Source of the DNA: Cephalopachus bancanus
Lineage: Eukaryota > Chordata > Mammalia > Primates > Tarsiidae
Reading direction: 5' to 3'
NCBI GenBank assembly: GCA_027257055.1
Contig: JAPVLO010000138.1
Coordinates: 3,100,001-3,164,000, forward strand
Length of the DNA: 64,000 nucleotides
The stretch's first letter is position 1, and each line of letters opens with the position of its first letter. Shown here piece after piece: positions 10,452-21,528 of the stretch. The notes below the pieces were generated by a model. The model was not told the origin of the DNA. It searched no databases and saw only the letters and a program-made list of their open reading frames with translations. Both the position numbers and the translations under genes were made by a program.

Positions 10452-13400
10452 ATGATAAGGAACAATGCTCATATTTCAATAATTAGTCTGAATGTGAATG
10501 GACTAAATGCATCACTGAAAAAAAACATAGAATAGCGAAATGTATAAAATATCACCAGGCAACAATATATTGCCTTCAAGAGACCCATCTCACCAGAAAG
10601 GACATGCACAGACTCAAAGTAAGAGGATGGGAAACAAATTTTCAGGCAAATGGAACACAAAAGAAAGGAGGAGTTGTGATCTTAATCTCAGACAAAATAC
10701 CATTTAAGCTATCAAAAATTGAAAAAGATACAGAAGGCCAGTACCTAATGATAAAAGGTTCACTCTATCAACAAGAAATATCTATCCCAAACATATATGC
10801 ACCCAACATAGAAGCGCCAACTTTCATAAAGCAGCTTCTAGGAAAACTCAAGAAAGATATTGACTCTAACACTATCATAGCTGGGGACTTTAATACCCCA
10901 CTCACAACCCTAGACAGATCATCAGGACAAAAATTTGGCAATGAGATCCGGAACCTCAATGTGACTCTTGACCAAATGGACTTAATTGATACCTACAGAA
11001 CACTCCACCCAACAGTCACAGAATATACATTCTACTCATTACCACATGGAATGTACTCTAAGATCGACCACATACTTGGCCATAAATCAAGCATAAATAA
11101 ATTTCAAAAGATCAAAATATTGTCATGCACCTTCTCAGACCACAGTGGAATAAAAATAAACATCAACACCAACAAGGTTCCCCCAAACCTACAAAGACAT
11201 GGATACTAAATAGCGTGATGCTAAACAACTCCTGGGTCAACAATGAAATCAAAACAGAGAAAAAATACCTGGAAACAAATGAAAATGAAGAAACATCTTA
11301 CCAAAATCTCTAAGATGCCATGAAATCTGTAATAAGAGGGGAATTCATATCTCTACAAACGCACATGAAGAAAATGGAAGGATCACAAATTGATAACCTA
11401 ACAAGTCACCTTAGGAAGCTGGAAAAGCAAGACCACCAAAACCCTAACTTCAGCAGAAGAATCCAGATCACCAAAATAAAAGCCCAAATCCGGGACATGG
11501 AAGACAAAACGATAATACAAAAAAATCAATGAAACAAAAAGCTGGTTGTAGGAAAGGATAATCAAGATCGATGGTCCCCTACCTAGACTGACCAAGAAAA
11601 AAAAGAGAAAAAGCCCAAATAAATACAATCAGAAACACAAGAGATGAAGTCACATCTGACCCCGAAGAAATACAAAAGATCATTAGAGACTACTATGTAC
11701 ACTTATATGGAAAAAAACTTGAAAACCTTAAGGAAATGGAAGACTTTCTGACATCACACAACCTGCCTAGGTTGAAACAAGAAGAAATTGAGACTCTAAA
11801 TAGACTAATAACAGTCAAAGAAATTGACTATGGAATAAGTACACTACCTACAAAAAAAAAGCCCCGGACCAGATGGCTTTCCAGCAGAACTCTATAAGAC
11901 ATTTAAGGAGGAAAAGATACCAATCCTACTGAAAGTATTCCAGGTGATTGAGAAAGATGGAACCCTCCCCAAATCATTTTATGAAGCTAACATCACATTG
12001 ATACCCAAGCCAGGTAAAGACCCAACAAAGAAAGAGAACTACAGGCCAATATCTTTGATGAACATAGATGCCAAAATTCTCAACACGATCCTAGCTAACC
12101 GGATTCAACAACACATCTCAAAAATCATCCCTCATCACCAAGTAGCCTTCATCCCTGTGATGCAATCTGGTTCAAAATTTGCAAGACAATAAATGTAATT
12201 AAATACATCAACAGACATCAGAACAAAAACCACATAATTATATCATTAGAGGCAGAAAAAGCTTTTGATAAAATCCAGCACACCTTCTTGATAAAAACCC
12301 TCGAACATCTAGGCATACATGAAACGTACCTCAAAATAGTGAAAGCCATCTACAAGAAACCCATAGCTAGCATACTCCTAAGCAGACAAAAATTGGAGCC
12401 ATTTCCCCTGAAAACTGTAACAAGACAAGGATGCCCACTTTCTCCCCTCCTGTTCGATAGAGTATTGGAAGTCCTGGCTAGAGCAATCAGAAAAGAGAAA
12501 GCGATCAGGGGTATCCAAATAGGAAAAGAGGAAGTCAAGTTATCTCTCTTTGCTGATGACATTATTGTGTACCTTGAAAACCCAAGAGAATCTGTCAAAA
12601 ACCTCCTTGCATGATAACGGACTTTGGCAAAGTCTCAGGGTATAAAATAAACGTGCAAAAGACAATCACATTTCTTTACACCAATAATAAACAAAACCCA
12701 AATAAAAAGCACAATCCCATTCACAATAGCCACAAAAAAAATGAAATACCCTTGGCATCTTCCTAACCAGAGACCTGAAAGACCTTTACAATGAAAACTA
12801 CAAAACACTGCTCAAAGAGATCAAAGATGACACAAACAAGTGGAAAAATATCTCATGCTCATGGATTGGAAGAATCATCATGAAGATGTCCATCTTACCT
12901 AAGGCAAACTACAGATTTAACTCAATACTCATCAAATTACCAGCAACATTCTTCTCAGAGTTAGAAAAACAATACAGGAATTCATATGAAAACACTAATG
13001 ACCAAGAATATTCAGAACAATCCTCTGCAAAAACAAAAACAAAAACAAAACAAAGCAGGAGTTATCACACTACCAGACTTCAAACTTTACTATAAAGCTA
13101 TAATAATCAAAACAGCTTGGTACTGGTATAGGAACAGGCATATAGACCAATGGAATAGAATTGAGATTCCAGAAGCAAAACTTCAATTTCTCAACCAAGT
13201 CATCTTTGAAAAAGCCTCCACCACCTACCACTGGTGAGAGGAGAACCTATTCAGTAAATGGTGCTGGGAAAACTGGCTGACCACATGCAGAAGACTCAAA
13301 CAAGACCCCTATCTATCCCCATACACAGAAATTAACTCTAAATGGAACAGAGACCTAAATGTAAAATCTCAAACCATAAGAACCTTAGAAAATGCAGGAC

Positions 13401-14270
13401 ACACTCTTATGGAAATTGGAACTGGTATCCGATTCCTGAACAAAACCCGAAACCCACAGGCCATAAGAAATAAGATAGACAAGTGGGACCTCATTAAACT
13501 GACAAGCTTCTTCAAAGCCAAAGAAACCATCAAGAGAGCAGGGAGTCAGCCCACAGACTGGGAAAAGTATTTGCCAACTCCAGGTCTGACAAAGGCCTAA
13601 CATCTTGGATCTACAAGGGACTCAAATGTGCCGAAAAGAAAAAAACCAAACAACCCCATTATAAAGTGGGCAAAAATATGAACAGACACTTCTCAAAGGA
13701 AGACATCTGAGCGGCCAACAGACACATGAAGAAATGTTCAACTTCACTAATCATCAAGGAGATACAAATTAAAACTACACTGAGATACCACCTAATTCCA
13801 GTCAGAATGGCCATTATCAATAACTCTAAAAATAACAGATGCTGGAGAGGATGCGGTGAAAAGGGAACACTTCTGCACTGTTGGTGGGAGTGTAAACTAG
13901 TGCAACCTCTGTGGAAAGCAGTGTGGCAATTCCTAAAAGCTCTAAATATTGACCTCCCATATGACCCCGTAATCCCCCTACTGGGAATATATCCTGAAGA
14001 ACTCAAATCACTATATAAAAAAGATACCTGCACACGAATATTTATCACAGCATTGTCCACAATAACAAGAACCTGGAACCAACCATGCTGTCCATCAAAA
14101 GAGGACTAGATTAAAAAATGTGGTACATATACACGATGGAATACTATGCAGCCATAAAAAAGAACAAAATCATGAATTTCTCAGTAACCTGGATGGAACT
14201 AGAGTCTCTAATACTGAGTGATCGCTCACAGAAACAAAGATCTGAGTATCACATGCTCTCATTCATATAG
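10452..14270 (+). pseudogene. L1 ORF2 remnant (endonuclease-reverse transcriptase)
   Basis: ORF2p nicks target DNA and reverse-transcribes L1, and in trans Alu and TINE RNA. The start ATG at 10452 gives MIRNNAHISIISLNVNGLN. Endonuclease residues are visible in order: NVNGLN (10491-10508), QETHL (10577-10591), GDFNT (from 10883), SDHSG (from 11135). The RT domain shows [20 protein letters not shown] near 12000 and the catalytic FADD at 12549-12560. The C-terminal cysteine-rich segment C-X3-C-X7-H-X4-C lies near 13840-13890. The stop is TAG at 14268-14270. Frameshifts occur near 10515, 11200 and elsewhere, and in-frame stops are present (for example after EETSYQNL at 11311). It is not functional. 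Confidence 0.95.
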
Positions 14271-14498
14271 TGGACCTTGAACATCTACCATAATACTATA
14301 AGAAAAGGGCTGACAGTGGTGAGAAACTATGGGGGGGTAGGTAGGGGAAGGAAGGTGGGACTAACGGTAGTCAATATCTGTCTGGGGGGACGGGGAGACA
14401 CTCCTTATCAACAAGGGTGCCTGAACGGTGCATATTTGTATACCTAACCCTTAACTGTACTCCACAATTTTAAAATAAAAAATTTGTTTAAAAAAATT
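14271..14498 (+). other. L1 3'UTR and A-rich tail
   Basis: Contains a G-rich run near 14330-14395 (GGGGGGGTAGGTAGGGGAAGG and GGGGGGACGGGGAG), the usual position of the L1 3'UTR G-tract. AATAAA lies at 14474-14479, followed by a short A-rich tail. The same 3'UTR occurs at 23567-23767. Confidence 0.88.
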
Positions 14499-14506
14499 CT
14501 CAGGTT

Positions 14507-16005
14507 TTTGGCTTCAGTTTCATTAATTGGTAGTTTTTTAGTTTATCTTCTTTGTAGTCACAAGATTAAACTTAAAACTCAAGTTTCAAATGTAGACACT
14601 CCAGTGTAAGAAAATATGAAGGATTTGATTCATATGATTGTTAAATTTCTTATAATATATGTATTATTGTTTTTATTAATTGCCAGTTAAGCTTTCAAAA
14701 TAGATAGTGTACATTATACTTTGAGGCATTCGGGTGATTTGGCATTTCTAAAATTATGTAAAAATATGTTAATATTATTATTAGGCTACTGAAATAATCT
14801 TCATTTTAGGTAGTTTTTAAACTCTTGTTGAGCTATTAGTTGATGATGAATGATCCTATGATGTCTAAATCCCAAGATAATTTATTGTCTTCTGGTGTGC
14901 GTAATACTTATGTATAATTTTTTAAAATAAGATTTAGCCACTTCTATAAATTATAATTTTGTTTATAAACAGATCTTATCTATTGTCGAATATCAGACTC
15001 ATTATGTATGTTTTCATCCTCTCTGTATTCCAAACCTTCCCTCTATTTACCACAGACATAAATATTTCAAATAAGATAATACTATTTATGCCTCTTGTGT
15101 TTTTGCAGAAAGGTGACTAATTAACAATTGGAAGCCTTAAGTACCACCTATCCCAAGAGGATATATTTCCCAAGTGATTCATTCTCAGCATCAGAAATCA
15201 GAGAAAGTGGAATTCTAGCAGAGGATTTATTTTTATCTTTCTCATAAGGTAAGATGGAATCTATGGACATGTCTTGGATTAAAAATCACAAGACATTTAT
15301 AGATGGACATTAGAGATCAATTGGGATAGGCTTTTGTCTAAATATTTATTTGGCTAATGATTTTTAAATTCTATCAGGGTTTAAGCTGGTAGGACTAGTT
15401 ATAAAATTATCTACTTTTATGGAATCAAAGTAACAAACTTGTAGCCAATGAAGATGTCATACATAATTTAAGTTTTGAAATGTTCATAGATTTTCATCCT
15501 CATATGTCACACCAAGTGTTATTTCAATTTGATGTCTCACTTATTGGAAAAAGACTTCTAAATTCTTTTCTGAAGATTAATATAGAAAAATCAGTTGCTT
15601 TAGTCTCATTTTAATTTTGAAAACTTCTCATTTCTCATATTCTAGACATTATAACTTATTTTTCATATTTGTTTAGGTTTCTTAAGTGATACAATTATTG
15701 ACTTAGACCTTAAGTCAATGTATGTTTTATATAATACAAGCCAAACCTACAAGCAAATTCAATTTTAAGTTGTTTATTTAAACACTTGATCTACTTGTAA
15801 CAGAAAAATTGATTCTTTAAAATATAAACCTGCCAACTTTTGCTTTCTAAAGGATGGCATTGTAAGTCATATCAGTGGGGACATAAAATCATTATATTTT
15901 TTCTTTATTCCTGCAAATTTTCATAGGAAGTAAAAGAATGATCACATCTTATTGATATGACTTTGGATATACAAAGGATATTGATTTGCTGAATTGAGTC
16001 CAGGA
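14507..16005. other. Unique AT-rich DNA, no gene seen
   Basis: Very AT-rich, with no exon-like or repeat-like pattern recognised. Confidence 0.55.
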
Positions 16006-16111
16006 GGCCAGGTGCAGTGCACCTCGGAAGGATGAGGCGGAAGGATTGCTTGAGGTCAGGAGTTTGAGGCCAACATGGACAACATAGTGAAGCCCTGTCT
16101 CTAAAAACTGG
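16006..16111 (+). mobile_element. Partial Alu (left arm)
   Basis: GGCCAGGTGCAGTGC, GGAAGGATTGCTTGAGGTCAGG and ACATAGTGAAGCCCTGTCTC follow the Alu left-arm order with a deletion after the first 15 bp. There is no right arm or tail. Confidence 0.75.
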
Positions 16112-16357
16112 ATCCAGGGGCTAGTAATTGTTGAACTACTCTGTGTAAGAAGACAGAAGGATTTATTTTTCTTCCAAATGGGTGGACACAGAGAAAGGAA
16201 GGTGGGGGAAAGAGAAAGAGAAAGAGTAGACAGCAGAAAGGAGGCTGGCCCACATGTGGGCTTATGAAAGGCTCTTAGGAATAAGGATCTGACATTGAAT
16301 TTTTAATCTGTTGGCACGTTAAAGTATAAGGTTTCCTCTTTCCAAGCTTTTATTAAA

Positions 16358-16360
<3 letters not shown>

Positions 16361-16451
<91 letters not shown>
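16361..16451. repeat. Compound (TG)n(GA)n microsatellite
   Basis: About 26 uninterrupted TG units (16361-16412) run into about 20 GA units (to 16451). The array is uninterrupted, so probably length-polymorphic. The minus-strand frame of LSLS/THTH repeats is an artefact of it. Confidence 0.97.
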
Positions 16452-16454
<3 letters not shown>

Positions 16455-18240
16455 TCAAGGAGAGGGGCTGAAGGAAAGTCATAGTTATTATTTAAATTTA
16501 ACATTAGTATTCTCATTCTGTTTTAGTAATTAGAATTAAAATAGTCTTCTCACTTTATCTCTTAAAATTTGTAATAAACTTTAATTTTGCTGTGGTCCCA
16601 AGTAGAACTCTGTGGTCTTACATAATTTTCAAGTGACACAAGGGTCATTTTATGTCTCCAAGGAACATACACAATGGCAGTGTTCATGTGTCTGGTCATC
16701 AGCGCCCTGCATGGTGGTAGAAGTCAAAGCCCGGAGGGGTGTTAACAGCCCTGAGTGCACATTTACACAACGCTATAATGACGGGAAAGTATGATCCATT
16801 GGCAATTCACAGACAGAGTTTATGTCACTAACTGATTTATAGTGTGCACTACTATTACCCTATGCCATAGGATATAGAAATCAGGCGTCCATTTGCATAG
16901 AGTGGCCATGCAACCATTTGACACCCCATCAAGCATTTGAAAAGAAAAGAGGATTTCAAGAGATATTAATGGCATTAATGGTAATGCTAGTTTTCACAAA
17001 CCCTTCTCTGATTTGGTTTTTAATGTATTAACCAACAACTATAATCTCCTGACACTGGGGCTTACTTGTAGTGTGGTCAGTGTATGTCCTTTGTATAGTA
17101 TGACACAGAGTTCACCTCAATTGCTATGATGTAGTGAATTATAATGGGATTATTCTTTCTCATGCAGAATCCCTGGATTTCTATCCCTTTCAAAATGCAA
17201 ATATCAGGAGATTACAGTTCAAGACTATGTTATTGACCTAATTTCTCTGATGGTTTAAATTCATTTATGTTTTTATCTTCAGAATTTTATGCTTATGATT
17301 GTAAGCTCATGTGATGAGTCCCATATTCTGGTTCATGACAACTCAGCTCTTCACAATCTCATTAGACGACTTAGTGGGCTGCATGCATAATTAGAGACTT
17401 AGCGATAGGAATGCCTGCATGTATAAGTATGTGCACATATTTAAAACTGAATAAACATAAATGCCAGCTTTAATTTACATTGTATTGCATAGCGTCATAA
17501 TAGATTGTTTTTAAACTATCAACTACAATGTGTCATGCCGTATCATAGTTTAAAGTAATTAAAAACATTTTTTAGGATTTTTGTGAGAAACCAAACAGAC
17601 AGAAATACTTTGGAATAAAACACCAAACTTTACCTAAACATTTAGTACCTTACAATCTTGGAGAGAGTCACACCATTTACAGTATAAATTATTGGATATT
17701 TGTTTCCTTTTTTCTTAATCAAACTCCTATGTTCAGGATGTCAAAATACATATTATTTATTAGTTCTGAAGCTAAAGATCTTTTTTCTATCCATTAAGGT
17801 TGCTATGGAACTTTTTTTGATAATAAGTTTGTATTCTTTTAGTTCTTTTTATTGTTATAGTTTAGTTTTAGAAAGAGATGACTAGGATGATATATGGTCT
17901 GTTAAGAGAGTCGTATATTTACATTGTGGTGTATTAAACTGAACACTAACATTAGGTCAATAAGAATTTGTAGAGATAGTGTAATATTTGGTGTCCAGAG
18001 TATGCACTTGTACATTCATAAAGATCTGTGGAGGCGTGAGGTCAGTACACTGGTCTCCCGAGAACCAATCTCTTCATCAGGTTCTCAGTTTCTGTTTTCA
18101 TTGCTGGAAAATGGCATTGGTGAGCTAGATAGGTATTATTCTGAAAGAAATACCTGTTTATTATTTAGTTACTGGTATATAAATATTACACTATGAAGTA
18201 GAGCACATTTCCATGATTCCTGAAATTTTTATGAGCTTTC
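16452..18240. other. Unique sequence, no gene seen
   Basis: AT-rich DNA without recognisable repeats. Open frames at 17700, 17924 and elsewhere are short and domain-free. Confidence 0.5.
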
Positions 18241-18278
18241 TTTTTTTTTTTTTTTTTTTTGAGTTGGAGTCTCACTCT
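18241..18278 (-). mobile_element. Extreme 5'-truncated Alu stub
   Basis: A 20-nt T-run followed by only 18 nt of the Alu 3' end (GAGTTGGAGTCTCACTCT), then non-Alu sequence. This is either a very short insertion or a remnant left by deletion. Confidence 0.7.
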
Positions 18279-18328
18279 TGAAAGGACTGCCTGTGGCAGT
18301 CCTAGTTGGCAAACACATTTCTCTTTTC

Positions 18329-18630
18329 TTTTGTTTTTCTTTCTTTTTTTTTTTTGAGTTGGAGTCTCACTCTGTCGCCCAGACTGTAGTGCAGTGGCCG
18401 CTCTCGGCCACCGCAGCCTCGACCTGCTGGGCTCCGGCCATCCTTCCGCCTCAGCCTTCCGAGTAGCTGGAATTACAGGCATGTGCTACCACGCCTGGCT
18501 AATTTTTTTTATTTATTGTAGAGATGAGGTCTCACCAAGTTGCCCAGGTGGGTCTCGAACTCGCGGGCTCAGGCAATCCACTCACCTCAGCCTCCCAAGG
18601 CACGGGATTACAGACTGAGCCACCGAGCCC
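18329..18630 (-). mobile_element. Alu SINE, young tarsier type, antisense
   Basis: Full-length. The flanks carry a perfect 15-bp TSD, CACATTTCTCTTTTC (18314-18328 and 18631-18645). It has the GTGGCCG/CGGCCAC hairpin in slightly mutated form. It was inserted into one arm of the inverted repeat 18632-19828. Confidence 0.96.
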
Positions 18631-18631
18631 C

Positions 18632-18995
18632 ACATTTCTCTTTTCAATCTCCTCCTTCTTATGCGTCCATTGGAAATCAAAAAAGTCGAATTCCTAACTT
18701 TCCCAACTTCCCAACTTCCCTTGTGAATAAGAGTCCCTACGGGACACAGTTTACAGATATAAGTAGCGGTCTTCTGGAAAGATCTTCCTGGTGGGTACCA
18801 CTTCCCTGTTCTTGTTTTCGATACTGATATGTTTGATACTTTGGGAGCTATTTTGTGGACCTGAGGTGATAAATATGGGGGAAAGACCCAGAGAACTCAG
18901 AATCCAACCCCAGAAACCACTTTCCTCTACCTGTGTTCTCCAGGATGGCAGGCACTGGCCACATCTGACTAAGAGTACTCGAGTGCTCAGAATTG
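18632..18995 (+). repeat. Interspersed repeat, arm 1 of an inverted pair
   Basis: Reverse-complement of 19487-19828 at roughly 80-85% by eye. Shared blocks include GGGACACAGTTTACAGAT, AGCGGTCTTCTGGAAAGAT, ACTGATATGTTTGATA, CCAACCCCAGAAACCAC and TTCTCCAGGATGGCAGGCAC. The family is not recognised with certainty; its right end grades into a hAT-like element. Confidence 0.85.
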
Positions 18996-19250
18996 AAATG
19001 TACTGTGGGTGTAAAATGCACATTGAATTTTAAGACTCAGGATGACAAAAAGGAAGAAAATTATCTTAATATTTTAAATATTGATTTCATGCTGACATGA
19101 TAATATGTTGGACATATTGGGTTAAATAAAAGATGTTATTAAAATTAAGTTTACCTGTTTCCTTTACTTTTTAAATGTGGTTACTGGAATATTTTCTTGG
19201 CATGGCCTGCATTTTTTCCTCACATGGTATTTCTATTGGACAGCACTTCA
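18953..19250 (-). mobile_element. hAT-type non-autonomous DNA transposon remnant
   Basis: The pattern GGCCACATCTGACTAAGAGTACTCGAGTGCTCAGAATTGAAATG, then GTGTAAAATGCACATTGAATTTT, then TTGGGTTAAATAAAAGATGTTATTAAAATTAA, then TTTCTATTGGACAGCACT resembles a common Charlie-type repeat ending in CAGYGCTGTCCAATAGAA. The exact name is not certain. Confidence 0.55.
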
Positions 19251-19486
19251 CTTCTTTTTGTGTGAAAAAGATATGTTTGGGCTGATAAAGCTTGGGCTGA
19301 TGGTTACTTATGGCTAAAAGCTTTCCTTACCATTGTCAGATGCCAATCTCTAGTCACTAAGACAATCATGGAAGCTGTTGACTGAGTCCTTCCTGTACAG
19401 ACCTTCCTGTTTTGATCAAATCTAGCACAGACTTTACCACTTTTCTGCTCATCCAAGACTAACCACTACTCTTGTCACTCAAGAGC

Positions 19487-19828
19487 ACACTCAAGTGCTC
19501 TCAGCCAGAGGCGGTAGTGCCTGCCATCCTGGAGAACACAAGTAGAGGAAGGTGGTTTCTGGGGTTGGATTCCCAGTTCTCTGGACCTTTCCCTCACAAT
19601 TAGCACCTCGGGTCTACAAAACAGCTCCCAAAATATCAAACATATCAGTATCAAAAACAGGGACAGGGATGTGGTACCGCCAGTAAAATCTTTCCAGAAG
19701 ACCGCTACTTACATCTGTAAACTGTGTCCCGTAGTGACTCTTATTCACAAAGAAGGTTGGGGAAGTCAATAATTCAACTTTTCTGATTTCCAGAGGTACG
19801 TAAGAAGGAGGTTGAACACAGAAATGTA
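19487..19828 (-). repeat. Interspersed repeat, arm 2 of an inverted pair
   Basis: Inverted partner of 18632-18995, separated by about 490 bp. It lacks the Alu insertion that borders arm 1. The 79-codon minus frame here is not conserved in arm 1 and is not a gene. Confidence 0.85.
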
Positions 19829-19904
19829 TCGGGTTATTATTACTTTCAAGCAAATCTATCTTTTAAACAGTAAAACAAGGCACAACTGGGTCCATGTCTA
19901 GGCT

Positions 19905-20080
19905 TAACTTCTTATTGTCAGTGGACTTTAAGTAAACTATTCAACCTCCTTGAGCCTCTGTTTCTTTAGGTTTAAAACAAACAAAGCCATGCCTGACTTG
20001 GAAGACTGTAAGAATTAAGGGATATAAGATATATTAAGTGAACAACTCAGTGCCTGGTGCAGGGTTGCTGCTTAAAGTAT
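19905..20080 (-). mobile_element. MIR SINE, antisense
   Basis: AGTAAACTATTCAACCTCCTTGAGCCTCTGTTTC, GTAAGAATTAAGGGATATA and CAACTCAGTGCCTGGTGCAG follow the antisense MIR order. Confidence 0.75.
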
Positions 20081-20110
20081 GGTAATCCTTGTGATAAAAG
20101 GGTAAATCCT

Positions 20111-20495
20111 GGGGCAACCCCTTCGGGTCCCCTCCCACTGTGGGAGCTTTTCTGCCCTCTCAATAAATCCTGCTTTTTCTTTTTTTTTCTTTTTGAGTTG
20201 CAGTCTCACTCTGTCACCCAGACTGGAGAGCAGTGGCCACTCCCAGCCACGGCAGCCTCAACCCGCTGGGCTCCTGCGATCTTTCCGCCTCAGTCTTCCA
20301 AGTAGCTGGAACTACAGGCGTGCACTACCACGCCCAGCTAATTTTTTTGATTTACTGTAGAGATGAGGTCTCGCCAAGTTGCCCAGGCGGGTCTCGAACC
20401 CGCGGGCTCAGGAAATTCACTCACCTCAGCCTCCCAAGGCGTGGGATTACAGGCTGAGCCACCGAGCCCAGCTAATCCTACTTTTTCAAAAAACC
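20111..20495 (+). mobile_element. TINE (LTR-derived retroposon) split by an Alu
   Basis: The TINE body 20111-20179 begins GGGGCAACCCC, contains CCCTCCCACTGTGGGAGC and carries AATAAA at 20162-20167. Its A-rich tail is at 20488-20495. TSD: AAAAGGGTAAATCCT (20096-20110) and AAAAGGGTAAATCCC (20496-20510). An antisense Alu is inserted just before the tail. TINEs are described from tarsier as LTR-derived, L1-mobilised elements. Confidence 0.88.
20180..20473 (-). mobile_element. Alu SINE, young type, nested in the TINE
   Basis: Full-length antisense Alu with its own TSD, AATCCTGCTTTTTC (20166-20179) and AATCCTACTTTTTC (20474-20487), both belonging to the TINE 3' end. It carries the GCGGGT-CTCGA-ACCCGC arm. 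The 82-, 74- and 251-codon frames that run through it are Alu artefacts. Confidence 0.95.
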
Positions 20496-20589
20496 AAAAG
20501 GGTAAATCCCAGGGTCTCTAGCAGTGTTTTAGTTAATAAAGGAGTGGGAGGAGGGTTGTTAAGGAAAGGTGTAGTGGGTTGTTGTATAG

Positions 20590-20880
20590 AGAAGTGTCCT
20601 CAATCTCCAGGCACAGTCCATGACCTGTTAGGAATCAGCCGCACAGCAGGAGGTGAGAGGCAGGTGACTCCTGTCAGATCAGCAGCGGCATTAGATTTTC
20701 ATAGTACTGGAAACTCTGAACCCTATTGTGAACTGCACGTGGGAGGGATCCGGGTTGCACGCACTCCTTTTGAGAATCTAATGCCTGGTGATTCCCTCTC
20801 CCCAACTCCCTCCCAAAAATTCTCTTCCGTGAAATCAGTCCTCGATGCCAAAAAGGTTGGGTTGGGGGCCACTGAAAGCC
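20590..20880 (+). mobile_element. Non-autonomous DNA transposon remnant (MITE-like)
   Basis: Recognised from the ordered pattern CAGTCCATGACCTGTTAGGAATC, GCCGCACAGCAGGAGGTGAG, CCTGTCAGATCAGCAGCGGCATTAGATT, AACCCTATTGTGAACTGCACGTG and GATGCCAAAAAGGTTGGG. This is an old mammalian repeat, and its family name is not certain to me. The 251-codon frame 20379-21134 lies across Alu plus this repeat and is not a gene. Confidence 0.7.
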
Positions 20881-21225
20881 CCATGTCAAGGCTCGGGTGG
20901 GGGGGATCTGGAAGAGGTACAGGGCTGATCCTCCATGGGCATCCTGCCAGAAACCCCTCTCCTAGTCTCAACTGCACCCCTTTCCGTTTTCTCTTCCCAA
21001 GGTCAGTGAAGACCAGGATCCAGGCTGCACGAAATTTGAAAGTTGTGGGGACACACTGCTCGGAAAGAAAAGGTAGTGTGACGGTGAACTTAGGGAGAGG
21101 GGCTTGTTTTACTTATGAAATCTGTACAGTTTGATGTTTTTTGCCTGTTTGTTTTTTCTAGAGTTTGCACTGGCAGAAGAGCTTGGGAAGGTAGCTTTGC
21201 TGTTATCTTAAATTAAAACATTCCA

Positions 21226-21513
21226 GCCGGGCTCGGTGGCTCAGCCTGTCATCCCGTGCCTTTGGGAGACTGAGGTGAGTGGATTGCCTGAGCCCGCGGG
21301 TTCGAGACCCGCCTGGGCAGCGAGACCTCATCTCTACAATAAATCAAAAAATCAGCCGGGTGTGGTAGCACAAGCCTGTGATTCCGGCTACTCGGAAGGC
21401 TGAGGCGGGAGGATCGCCGGAGCCCAGCAGGCCGAGGCTGCGGTGGCCGGGAGCGGCCACTGCACTCCAGTCTGGGCGACAGAGTGAGACTCCAACTCAA
21501 AAAAAAAAAAAAA
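21226..21513 (+). mobile_element. Alu SINE, young type, sense
   Basis: Full-length sense copy: GCCGGGCTCGGTGGCTCAG start, GCGGGTTCGAGACCCGC arm (about 21297), GTGGCCGGGAGCGGCCAC hairpin (about 21442) and an A-tail. The TSD AATTAAAACATTCCA (21211-21225 and 21514-21528) is perfect. It is the best reference copy in this window. Confidence 0.97.
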
Positions 21514-21528
21514 AATTAAAACATTCCA

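Larger units (their letters stand above)
7651..14498 (+). mobile_element. Full-length LINE-1 (L1)
   Basis: A complete but decayed L1 of about 6.85 kb: 5'UTR from 7651, ORF1 remnant 9434-10371, ORF2 remnant 10452-14270, 3'UTR to about 14480 and an A-rich tail. It is flanked by AAAAATGCTCAGGTT (7636-7650) and AAAAATTCTCAGGTT (14492-14506), a 15-bp TSD with one difference. Both ORFs carry frameshifts and stops, so it cannot move autonomously. Its 3'UTR is nearly identical to that of the fragment at 23137-23767, so it belongs to a moderately young tarsier L1 subfamily. Confidence 0.96.

Noticed and set aside
16319..16516. LSLSLS/THTHTH frame
   Set aside because: Translation of the (TG)n(GA)n tract.
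20379..21134. 251-codon plus-strand frame, the longest in the window
   Set aside because: It runs through the end of an antisense Alu, a TINE tail and an old DNA-transposon repeat; no domain, promoter or conserved start.
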